From assembly GCF_005877005.1 (NCBI RefSeq), contig NZ_SSNH01000005.1:209756-273755 (forward strand): a stretch of DNA of 64,000 nucleotides, given 5' to 3'. The position numbers and the translations under genes were made by a program. The notes under the pieces were generated by a model. That model was given only the letters and a program-made list of their open reading frames with translations, did no database searches and had not been told where the DNA came from. Source of the DNA: Sinomonas susongensis (GTDB taxonomy: Bacteria > Actinomycetota > Actinomycetes > Actinomycetales > Micrococcaceae). This document shows positions 45,801 to 60,015 of the stretch, in pieces; within the stretch, counting starts at the first letter, position 1; every line of letters starts with the position of its first letter.

Positions 45801-46908
45801 CGTCCTTCTCCGGGTCCAGGTAGCGGGCGAGCCCGACGCCTCCGATGATGAGCTCGCCGACGCCACCCTCCGGGACCGGCACGCCGTCCGGGTCGACGAC
45901 GGCGAGGTCCCAGCCGTCGAGCGGCAGGCCGATGCGCACGGGGCCCTCGCCGCCGAGAGATGCGGCACACGCGACCACGGTGGCCTCGGTCGGACCGTAG
46001 GTGTTCCACACCTCACGCCCTTCCACGGCGAGCCGCTCCGCGAGCTCCGGGGGGCAGGCTTCGCCGCCGAAGATGAGGAGGCGAACGTTCTCGAGTGCTT
46101 CGGCCGGCCACAGCGCCGCGAGGGTCGGGACAGTGGAGACCACCGTGATGCCCCGTGCTACGAGCCAGGGACCGAGGTCCATCCCCGTCCGCACGAGCGA
46201 GCGCGGGGCCGGAACGAGGCACGCGCCGTGGCGCCAGGCGAGCCACATCTCCTCGCACGAGGCATCGAAGGCGACCGAGAGGCCCGCGAGCACGCGGTCC
46301 TCTGGTCCGATGGGCTCCGCCTGGAGGAACAGGCGCGCTTCGGCGTCCACGAACGCTCCAGCCGAGCGGTGCCGCACCGCGACGCCCTTGGGGGTTCCAG
46401 TGGAGCCGGACGTGAAGATGATCCACGCGTCGTCCTCGAGGCCCGGCGGGCGCGGCGCGGGGAACGGCCGGGGCCTCTTCCGGTCGACGACCATCTTGCC
46501 GTCGGCCCGCAGGATTCCGGCAACCCCGGCCTCGGCGAACACGAGCTTCGCCCGTTCGTCGGGGTCGTCGGCGTCAACCGGCACGTAGGCGGCGCCCACC
46601 ATGAGGGTTGCGAGGATCGCGATGTAGAGTTCGCAGGTCCCGGAGGGGATTCGGATCCCGATCCGGTCCCCGGCGCCCAGCCCTGCCGCATGCAGCTTCC
46701 GGCCGAGGTTTCGGACCTCGGGGATGAGCTCGGCATAGCTGAGCACTCTGGACCCGTCGTCGAGCGCGGGCGCCTCGGGGAACGCGTCCGCCGTTGCGAG
46801 GAGGATCTCGATGAGAGTCCGCGCTGGCGGTGTGCGGGAGGAGCCCAGCAGCTGGGCGCGGTGCGCTGGCCCGGAAGGCCCGGCGGCGAGGGACTGGGTA
46901 TCGCTCAC
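42880..46908 (-). CDS. Pls/PosA-type membrane nonribosomal peptide synthetase
   Basis: A 1342-aa protein. Residues 30-500 are an adenylation domain: TSGSTGTPKG (167-176), FDASCEEMW, NTYGPTEAT, YRSGDL and the A10 lysine in TKTSGKVDRNALP. A carrier domain follows with Ser549 in GGGSL. Then come six membrane helices in three pairs, alternating with three left-handed-beta-helix acyltransferase-like modules. This order (A-T-TM2-C1-TM2-C2-TM2-C3) is that of epsilon-poly-L-lysine synthetase and relatives, which make isopeptide polymers without classical condensation domains. The monomer is unknown. GTG 46908 starts 28 bases after the oxidoreductase stop. Confidence 0.9.
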   Translation of the reverse strand: MSDTQSLAAGPSGPAHRAQLLGSSRTPPARTLIEILLATADAFPEAPALDDGSRVLSYAELIPEVRNLGRKLHAAGLGAGDRIGIRIPSGTCELYIAILATLMVGAAYVPVDADDPDERAKLVFAEAGVAGILRADGKMVVDRKRPRPFPAPRPPGLEDDAWIIFTSGSTGTPKGVAVRHRSAGAFVDAEARLFLQAEPIGPEDRVLAGLSVAFDASCEEMWLAWRHGACLVPAPRSLVRTGMDLGPWLVARGITVVSTVPTLAALWPAEALENVRLLIFGGEACPPELAERLAVEGREVWNTYGPTEATVVACAASLGGEGPVRIGLPLDGWDLAVVDPDGVPVPEGGVGELIIGGVGLARYLDPEKDAAKYAPLGPLGWERAYRSGDLVKFEPEGLIFQGRADEQVKLGGRRIELGEVDAALQALPGIAGAAAAVRTTAAGNQILVGYLAAADGTRPDLDAARTRLAEALPAALVPLLTVVESLPTKTSGKVDRNALPWPLPAAGQDADEDLELPEDAAWIFEQWGSVLGTKPSGLDADFFAAGGGSLAAAQLVSALRRRYPTVTVADIYSHPRLGALMEAVLGAAPRGAAPAVDRSVAPTSGRTQLAQTLLGIPLFILVGMRWLTYLMAANNLLASAPAAIGPFVGAPTVSWWWVAASWLVFVSPLGRMAIAVGAARLLLRGVAPGRHPRSGSVHLRLWLAEQISDLSQAVSLASAPWVPYYARALGATIGRNVVLHSVPPVTGMLSIGDGASVEPEVDLAGWWIDGDWVYVGGVRIGAGATIGSRSTLLPGAQIGAGAVVDPGSAVSGKVKAGLRVAGSPAQRVGKAKPEWPALPHRSPLAEGAWIGAFAAASTVLALIPYASGLGAGAVFAWAAAGHASLHAALPSLLAAAPLAAAVWFVLNLLLVAASTRLLGIGLREGTYPVRSRVGWQVWATERVLDLARDLLFPLYASLLTPAWLRLLGADIGRNVEASTVLLLPKMTTVGDGAFLADDTMVASYELGGGWLRIAPAKVGKRAFLGNSGMTAAGRSVPKDGLVAVLSATPKKAKSGSSWLGSPPVRLRRTSVEADTSRTFDPPVRLKLARGFWELCRIVPIMLTVAIAVGVLAALDWLTATLGYAGAALLCGAVMLVAGAVAATAAVAAKWVLVGRIRAGEHPLWSSFVWRNEVVDTFVESVTAPWFARAASGTPALVWWLRALGARIGRGTWCESYWLPEADLVELGPSSTVNRGCVIQTHLFHDRIMSIDAVTLAEGATMGPHGVILPGAAIGRGGTVGPASLVMRGEHVPAGTYWRGNPVVPWAEPKAPGDKAPSEKSPAQRAADQEAPAESPSQNAPTP

Positions 46909-46936
46909 GATTGCGATGGTGTCGTAGGTATGGCCG

Positions 46937-47902
46937 TCAGGGGACCAGCAGGACTTTGCCCGTCGTGGCGCGGGCCTCGAGCGCCCTGTGGGCGTCGGCC
47001 GCCTCGGAGAGCGGGAACGTCGCTCCGATCCGCACGGAGAGCGAGCCGTCCGCGGCGGCCCCGAAGACCTCCGAAGAGCGCCACAGGCGCTCCTGGGGGT
47101 TAAGCAGGTGGTGCCTGAGCGTGGGCCGGGTGAGGAAGAGCGATCCGCCGGCGTTGAGCCGCTGGGGATCCACGGGCGGCACGGGACCCGACGCGGCGCC
47201 GAACAGCACGAGGTATCCCCGCGGACGGAGGCTCGCGAGGGAGCCGTCGAACGTGTCGCGGCCGACGCCGTCGTACACGACGTCCACTCCCGCACCCCCG
47301 GTGAGCTCCCGGACGTGCTCGGAGAACTGGGAGTAGCCGAGGACGTGGTCGGCGCCGGCCTCTGAGGCGAGCTGCGCCTTCTCCTCCGTCGAGACGGTCG
47401 TGAGGACGCGTGCGCCCTTGGCCTTGAGCATTTGGATGAGGAGCAGGCCTACCCCGCCCGCGCCTGCGTGGACGAGCGCCGTCTGGCCCGGTTCGACCCT
47501 GAACGTCGAGTTGATGAGGTAATGCGCCGTCATGCCCTGGAGGGGGAGGGCGGCAGCTGTCTCGAGGTCGAGGCCCTCGGGGACGGGGAGCGCCTTGTCG
47601 GCGTCCACGAGCGTGTACTCGGCGTAGGCGTGCTCGCCCTCGGCCGTGACCACCCTGTCCCCGACTGCATAGCCTTCGACGCCTTCGCCCACTTCCTCGA
47701 CCGTGCCAGACGCTTCGCCTCCCGGGACGAAGGGGAACGGCACGTTGTAGATGCCCTGGCGCTGGTAGGTCTCGATGAAGTTGACGCCGATCGCGGCGAC
47801 TCTGACCAGAAGCTGGCCGGCGCCCGGCTGAGGCCTCTCGACCTCCTGCTCGACCAGGACTTCGGGTCCGCCCGGCTCGACGGCGACGATGGCTTTCATC
47901 AT
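46937..47902 (-). CDS. Zinc-independent quinone oxidoreductase (zeta-crystallin type)
   Basis: A 321-aa medium-chain dehydrogenase/reductase. It has the GroES-like N-domain (VRVAAIGVNFIETYQRQGIY), the Rossmann motif VHAGAGGVGLLLIQMLKAKGARV, and lacks the structural zinc cysteines, matching NADPH:quinone reductases (QorA). ATG 47902 follows GAGGAAG; ATG 47899 is the next codon. It is the first gene of a minus-strand run with the Pls-like synthetase and the peptidase. Whether it takes part in their pathway is unclear. Confidence 0.92.
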   Translation of the reverse strand: MMKAIVAVEPGGPEVLVEQEVERPQPGAGQLLVRVAAIGVNFIETYQRQGIYNVPFPFVPGGEASGTVEEVGEGVEGYAVGDRVVTAEGEHAYAEYTLVDADKALPVPEGLDLETAAALPLQGMTAHYLINSTFRVEPGQTALVHAGAGGVGLLLIQMLKAKGARVLTTVSTEEKAQLASEAGADHVLGYSQFSEHVRELTGGAGVDVVYDGVGRDTFDGSLASLRPRGYLVLFGAASGPVPPVDPQRLNAGGSLFLTRPTLRHHLLNPQERLWRSSEVFGAAADGSLSVRIGATFPLSEAADAHRALEARATTGKVLLVP

Positions 47903-47990
47903 GGAGTCTTCCTCTTCCCAGCGTTTCCAGCGTTGCTTCACGAGTTCTCGTCCGCACCCATCCTAAGGAGAGCGCTCGCCGATTCTTGCA

Positions 47991-50270
<2,280 letters not shown>

Positions 50271-50277
50271 GGCCCGC

Positions 50278-51263
50278 ATGACAGAGGCAGGACCCAACAC
50301 CAATATCCGGCTGGCCATGGACAAGGCGGCAACCCTCATCGAGGCGCTCCCGTGGATCCAGAAGTTCGCGGGCAGCACGATGGTCGTCAAGTACGGCGGC
50401 AACGCGATGGTGAACGAAGGGCTCCGGCGTGCATTCGCCGAGGACATCGTATTCCTCCACCACGTCGGGATCCGGCCCGTCGTCGTGCACGGCGGCGGGC
50501 CCCAGATCAACCGCATGCTCGAGCGCGTGGGGATTGAGAGCGAGTTCAAGGGCGGCCTCCGCGTGACCACCCCGGAGGCGATGGACGTCGTCCGGATGGT
50601 GCTCACGGGGCAGGTCGGGCGCGAGCTCGTGGGCCTCATCAACTCCCACGGCCCGTACGCTGTGGGCCTCTCGGGCGAGGACGCGGGCCTCCTTCGCGCC
50701 GTGCGCACGGCGGCGGTCGTCGACGGCGAGGAGGTCGACCTCGGGCTCGTCGGCGAGGTGGTCGGCGTCGACCCCGCGGCGGTGCTCGACATCCTCGAGG
50801 CCGGCCGCATCCCGGTCATCTCGACCGTCGCCCCCGAGGTCGCCGGACGTGGCGCCGAGGGGGAGGCGGACGACGGCGCGGGCCCCTACCAGCCGACCGG
50901 CCAGGTCCTGAACGTCAACGCCGACACGGCGGCAGCCGCGGTCGCGGTCGCGCTCGGCGCGTCGCGGCTCGTGGTGCTCACCGACGTCGAGGGCCTCTAC
51001 CGCAACTGGCCGGACAGGGATTCGCTCGTCTCGCAGATCTCGGCCTCCGAGCTGCGGGACATGCTCCCGAGCCTCGAATCGGGAATGATCCCCAAGATGA
51101 GCGCGTGCCTCAAGGCCGTGACCGAGGGCGTGGACCGCGCGGCCATCGTCGACGGCCGCAGCCCGCACACCATGCTGCTCGAGGTCTTCACCGACGCCGG
51201 TGTCGGCACACAGGTTGTACCCGATGAGGCTGGACCTCATGAAGACAAGCGCGGAGGAACCGC

Positions 51264-51267
<4 letters not shown>
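50278..51267 (+). CDS. argB: Acetylglutamate kinase
   Basis: A 329-aa amino-acid kinase. [27 protein letters not shown] and the [13 protein letters not shown] segment are diagnostic. The N-terminal helix and the C-terminal region [21 protein letters not shown] are typical of the arginine-inhibited hexameric form. An acidic insert ([13 protein letters not shown]) is unusual. ATG 50278 follows argJ by 7 bases; the stop overlaps argD. Confidence 0.97.
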
Positions 51268-53611
<2,344 letters not shown>

Positions 53612-53624
53612 TGCGGCTGACCCC

Positions 53625-54143
53625 ATGAGCCTCGCCCCCGGACCCGCGCCACAGACGAAGGCGGCCCGCCAGGCGCGCATCCGCGCGATCCTTGCGGGCC
53701 AGCCCGTGCGCTCCCAGGCGGAGCTCGCGGCGCTCCTCGCGGACGACGGCGTGCAGGTCACCCAGGCCACGCTCTCACGCGACCTCGTCGAGATCGGCGC
53801 GGTCCGTGTACGGGGAGCAGACGGCGGGCTCGTCTACGCCGTGCGCGGCGAGGGCGGCGACCGGAGCCCCCGCATCGGGCTCGATCCCGAGGTGCTCGAC
53901 GCGCGGCTCGCGAAGCTGTGCGCCGAACTCCTCGTGACTGCCGAGGCAAGCGCGAATATCGTCGTCCTCCGCACCCCTCCCGGAGCCGCCAACTTCCTGG
54001 CGCTCGCGATCGACCACTCCGCCATCCCGTCGATCCTCGGGACCCTGGCGGGCGACGACACCGTCATGATCGTCACGCGCGATGCGCTCGGCGGGGAGGC
54101 GGTTGCGGCGCGGTTCCTCGAACTCGCTTCCCACGGGGCGTGA
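53625..54143 (+). CDS. argR: Arginine repressor
   Basis: A 172-aa ArgR. The winged helix (RQARIRAILAGQPVRSQAELAALLADDGVQVTQATLSRDLVEIGAVRV) and the C-terminal hexamer/arginine-binding domain (LRTPPGAANFLALAIDHSAIPSILGTLAGDDTVMIV) are both complete. It should bind the ARG boxes before argC and argG with arginine as co-repressor. It lies in the argCJBDF run and thus controls its own synthesis. Confidence 0.96.
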   Translation: MSLAPGPAPQTKAARQARIRAILAGQPVRSQAELAALLADDGVQVTQATLSRDLVEIGAVRVRGADGGLVYAVRGEGGDRSPRIGLDPEVLDARLAKLCAELLVTAEASANIVVLRTPPGAANFLALAIDHSAIPSILGTLAGDDTVMIVTRDALGGEAVAARFLELASHGA

Positions 54144-54163
54144 CGGGGCGGGACGATGGGGCC

Positions 54164-54642
54164 ATGACAGCGTCCAACGAGGCAGCCTCCGGTACGACAG
54201 TGTCCCATCCCATCTCCTCAGGCCCGGCCGTCACCGACCGCATCGACAAGTCCATCGACATCGCCGCCCCGCCCGAGCGCGTCTTCGCCCTCGTCTCGGA
54301 GCCCGGCTGGTTCATCAACGACGGGGAATACCGCGCGCACGAGATCGACCGCGACGGCGACGTGAGCCTCGTGCACGACCCTGTCCACGGTGATTTCGGA
54401 ATCCTCACTGTCGCCCTCGAGGCTCCGCGGCTCGTGGTCTTCCGCTGGGTGGGGGAGGGCGCAGGGTCGACGCTCCTCGAGTTCTCCGTCGAGGCGAACG
54501 ACGGCGGCTCGCGGCTTCGCGTCGTCGAGACCGGCTTCGCGTCCCTGCCGGGCAGCGACGCGGACCGGCGGGCTGCCTTCGAGGGGAACAGCCAAGGGTG
54601 GGACATCGAATTGGAAGTCGCGCGGGCAGTGTGCGAGAACGC

Positions 54643-54649
<7 letters not shown>
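54164..54649 (+). CDS. SRPBCC (START/AHSA1-like) protein
   Basis: A 161-aa single-domain protein: ITKSIDIAAPPERVF-type start (DKSIDIAAPPERVFALVSEP), LVVFRWVGEGAGSTLLEFSVEAND in the sheet and a C-terminal helix (NSQGWDIELEVARAVC). The fold binds hydrophobic ligands or acts in stress responses. About 25 residues before the domain are low complexity. It sits between argR and argG, 20 bases after argR, though it has no evident arginine role. Confidence 0.87.
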
Positions 54650-57383
<2,734 letters not shown>

Positions 57384-57434
57384 TCTCCTCGCGGGCTGAT
57401 CCCCGTGAGGGGCTCGACTGGCTACTCTGGTGGC

Positions 57435-58181
57435 ATGGGAACCGAAGCCGCTGCCCTTACCGATGAGCGCCTCCTGGCCGAGATCCGTTCGGCCGCCGCG
57501 GGGATCCGCCACGAGCTCGAACGCCTGACGGATGACTCCGTCGGGCAGCCCTCCGAGCTGCCCGGCTGGACCCGGGGGCACGTGTTCGCGCATCTGGCCG
57601 GCATCTGCGCTGCCGTCGCGCGGCAGGTGGAGGCTGCCCGCCGCGGAGAGAAGGTCGAGCTCTATGACGGCGGGCAGGCGGGACGCGACCAGGCCATAGA
57701 GGCGGGCGCCTACGCGACCGCCGACGAGCACCGCGAGCGTGTGGGCGCCGCGCTGGACAGGTCCATCGCGGCGCTCGCCTCGCTCGAGCCGGACGAGTGG
57801 GATGCTCCCGTGCGGTTCCGCAACGGAAACGTCCGTGATGCGGCGTTCGCGCTGTGGCGCGAGCTCGAGATCCACCACAGTGACCTCGGCACCGGCTGCA
57901 CGCAGCAGGAGTGGAGCGCGGCCTTCTGCCGGCATCTGCTCGGATTCCTCGAACCGCGCGTGCCCGAGGGGGAGACGTTCGTCCTCCGGCCGCACCACGG
58001 CGAGGAGATCCGGCTCGGAGAGGGTGAGGACGGCGTCGTCCTCGCGGGCCGGCTGCAGGACCTCGCCGCGTGGCTCGCGGGACGCGAGATAGGTCGGGGC
58101 TCGGTCCGTGCCGAGCACGCAGGGGAGGCCGTTCCGCTGCCGGCCATCGGTCCGTGGCCGTCGGCGCTTGCGTCGAAGTAG
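57435..58181 (+). CDS. Maleylpyruvate-isomerase-family (mycothiol-linked DinB-fold) protein
   Basis: A 248-aa protein with the metal-binding DinB-like N-domain (LPGWTRGHVFAHLAGICAAVARQVEAA and later ELEIHHSDLGTG, supplying the His ligands) and the C-terminal MDMPI_C-type domain. The family includes mycothiol-dependent maleylpyruvate isomerase and mycothiol S-transferases. Which reaction it does here is unknown. TACTCT at 57423-57428 lies 6 bases before ATG 57435, supporting this start over ATG 57405. Confidence 0.9.
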   Translation: MGTEAAALTDERLLAEIRSAAAGIRHELERLTDDSVGQPSELPGWTRGHVFAHLAGICAAVARQVEAARRGEKVELYDGGQAGRDQAIEAGAYATADEHRERVGAALDRSIAALASLEPDEWDAPVRFRNGNVRDAAFALWRELEIHHSDLGTGCTQQEWSAAFCRHLLGFLEPRVPEGETFVLRPHHGEEIRLGEGEDGVVLAGRLQDLAAWLAGREIGRGSVRAEHAGEAVPLPAIGPWPSALASK

Positions 58182-58197
58182 GCCGGCGCGCCGGCTG

Positions 58198-58857
58198 ATG
58201 GAGCACGAAGATCTCGTCCACTGGCTCCTGCGCGACCCTGTCGCAGTCGCCCCAGACCTTTTGGGTGCCGTCCTCACGCATACGACGGCGGAGGGCACCG
58301 TCGGCGTGCGCCTCACGGAAGTCGAGGCCTACCGGGGCCACCGGGACTCGGAGCACGCCGACCCGGGCTCCCATTCCTACAACGGGCGGACGGCCCGGAA
58401 CGAGGTCATGTGGGGGCCGCCCGGTCATCTCTACGTCTACTTCACGTACGGCATGCACTACTGCGCCAACATCGTGTGCGGTCCGGCTGGCCGATCCTCC
58501 GGATGCCTGCTTCGCGCGGGGGAAGTGGTCGAGGGGGTCGAGCTGGCCCAGCGGCGCCGGGCCGCGGCCCGCAAGGAGGCTGAGCTTGCCCGCGGCCCGG
58601 CGAGGCTCGCACAGGCGCTCGGCATCAGCCGCGAACACAACGGGGCAGCGCTCGACGGCGGGGAATTCCGGCTCGTGCGGCCCAGCCGCCGGGCGCCCGC
58701 GGTCCTCAACGGCCCTCGGGTCGGGGTAGCCGGCGCTGGGGGCTCCGCCGACTATCCCTGGAGGTTCTGGCTGCCCGGCGAGCCGACCGTCTCGGCCTAT
58801 CGCGCCGCGAAGCCGCGCACCCGCGCACGCGCCGCCGGCAGCGCCGTCGTCCGCTGA
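58198..58857 (+). CDS. 3-methyladenine DNA glycosylase (AAG/MPG type)
   Basis: A 219-aa alkyladenine DNA glycosylase. RLTEVEAYRGHRDSEHADPG carries the catalytic Glu, TARNEVMWGPPGHLYVYFTYGMHYCANIV is diagnostic, and RGPARLAQALGI follows. It excises alkylated purines in base-excision repair. ATG 58198 is 16 bases after the previous stop, so the two genes are probably co-transcribed. No LexA box precedes it. Confidence 0.94.
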   Translation: MEHEDLVHWLLRDPVAVAPDLLGAVLTHTTAEGTVGVRLTEVEAYRGHRDSEHADPGSHSYNGRTARNEVMWGPPGHLYVYFTYGMHYCANIVCGPAGRSSGCLLRAGEVVEGVELAQRRRAAARKEAELARGPARLAQALGISREHNGAALDGGEFRLVRPSRRAPAVLNGPRVGVAGAGGSADYPWRFWLPGEPTVSAYRAAKPRTRARAAGSAVVR

Positions 58858-58893
58858 CGGCGGGAGGGCCGCTGGGGAAGGCTGCGCCGCCAA

Positions 58894-59040
58894 GTTCTGC
58901 GCCGGTTGCCCCAGGTTCTGCGCCGAACTCCCCGTGCCTCTGCGCCAGTTTCCCCGGGTTCTGCGCCAGTTTCCCCGGGTTCTGCGCCGGTTTCCCCGGG
59001 TTCTGCGCCGGCTTCCCCACGTTCTGCGCCGAACTCCCCG
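58894..59040. repeat. Left array of seven 21-bp tandem repeats
   Basis: Seven units of exactly 21 bp, each near GGTTCTGCGCCGGTTTCCCCG, fill 147 bp after the glycosylase gene. Units 4 to 6 are nearly identical; units 1, 2, 3 and 7 have diverged. No spacers separate them. The array lies in the 459-base gap 58858-59316, which holds no recognised gene. Confidence 0.9.
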
Positions 59041-59103
59041 GCTTCAGCCTTCAATCCACGGCGTGTCGCCCAGCTCTACCGGCGTGTCGGTTCGGGCAAG
59101 CGT

Positions 59104-59250
59104 CTGAACTTGGGGAAGCAGGTCCTGAACTTGGGGAAGCAGGTCCTGAACTTGGGGAAGCAGGTCCTGAACTTGGGGAAGCAGGTCCTGAACTTGGGGA
59201 AGCAGGGCCTGAAGTTGGGGAACTTGGGGCCTGAACTTGGGGAATCCGGC
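59104..59250. repeat. Right array of seven 21-bp tandem repeats, inverted relative to the left array
   Basis: About seven units of 21 bp, each near CTGAACTTGGGGAAGCAGGTC, again over 147 bp; units 1 to 4 are identical and the last two are degenerate. Aligned to the reverse complement of the left-array unit it matches at 14 of 21 bases, and three of the differences would be G-U pairs in RNA. The two arrays thus face each other across 63 bases. Confidence 0.88.
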
Positions 59251-59316
59251 CCGCTACAGGCCGCCGTGACAGCCCGCGACGCAAGGGTGGACATGAACAT
59301 TCGGTAACGTGGAACG

Positions 59317-59868
59317 GTGATCCGAGATACCGCCCCCGACCAAAGCGTCATCGACATCCTCAACCGGCTCTGCGCCACGGTGGAGGACTATCCGAGGCCA
59401 GGGATCACGTTCAAGGACCTGACCCCGGTCTTCGCGGACGGCGAAGGTCTGCGCGCCATGGTGGACGCACTGACCGCTCCGTTCCAGGGGCAGTTCGACC
59501 TCGTGGCGGGCGTCGAGGCGCGCGGCTTCCTCCTCGCGGCAGCGGCCGCCTATGCGACTGGCACCGGAGTCATCACGGTGCGGAAGAAGGGCAAGCTGCC
59601 GCGGCGGACCCTGTCCGAGGACTACGCCCTCGAATACGGGCACGCCACTATCGAGGTCCACGAGGACGACGTCCCGCCGGGGTCCCGCATCCTCCTGCTC
59701 GACGACGTTCTCGCCACCGGCGGCACCCTTTCGGCGGCGACTCGGCTCATGGAGCGGTCGGGCGCGCACGTCGTCGGCATCGGCGTCGTGCTGGAGCTGG
59801 CCGGGCTGGGGGGACGCGCCGCACTTGAGGGGCACGACGTCCATTCGCTTCAGCGCATCGAGCTCTAG
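59317..59868 (+). CDS. apt: Adenine phosphoribosyltransferase
   Basis: A 183-aa type I phosphoribosyltransferase salvaging adenine to AMP. YPRPGITFKDLTPV, GVEARGFLLAAAAAYATG and the PRPP-binding LLLDDVLATGGTLSAA are diagnostic. TAACGT at 59305-59310 lies 6 bases before GTG 59317, a leaderless start. In many Actinobacteria apt stands next to relA; here it does not. Confidence 0.97.
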   Translation: MIRDTAPDQSVIDILNRLCATVEDYPRPGITFKDLTPVFADGEGLRAMVDALTAPFQGQFDLVAGVEARGFLLAAAAAYATGTGVITVRKKGKLPRRTLSEDYALEYGHATIEVHEDDVPPGSRILLLDDVLATGGTLSAATRLMERSGAHVVGIGVVLELAGLGGRAALEGHDVHSLQRIEL

Positions 59869-59934
59869 TCGAGCAGGCCCCTCGCTGGGCTGCTCCCCTC
59901 GGCCCAGAGCCTCCGACAGACGCTCGAATGCGGT

Positions 59935-60007
59935 TTCCGGCATGTTCACCGGAATCGCTGTAGAATGGACGGTCCGTCATTGCAGTAGACGGCCCGTCAT
60001 TGCAGTT
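59935..60007 (+). promoter_or_regulatory. helR promoter with three dyads
   Basis: The -10-like TAGAAT is at 59961-59966. Upstream lies the dyad TTCCGG-N8-CCGGAA (59935-59954), over the expected -35 place. Downstream are two 20-bp direct repeats (59968-59987 and 59988-60007), each holding the dyad GACGG-N-CCGTC. The helR ribosome site AGGGG follows at once. Such paired dyads at +1 look like repressor operators. Confidence 0.6.
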
Positions 60008-60015
60008 AGGGGAAC

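Noticed and set aside
43039..47103. A 1354-codon open frame antisense to the Pls-like synthetase
   Set aside because: Long antisense frames are expected in very GC-rich coding DNA. The translation is Arg/Asp/Gly-rich with no domain, and the sense strand has a clear multi-domain protein.
58894..59250. CRISPR array
   Set aside because: Units follow each other without spacers and no cas genes are near.
58906..59307. A 133-codon ORF through both 21-bp arrays as a coding gene
   Set aside because: The frame is open because 21 is a multiple of three; no ribosome site, no recognised domain, and minus-strand frames are equally open. Kept only as a possibility in the findings.
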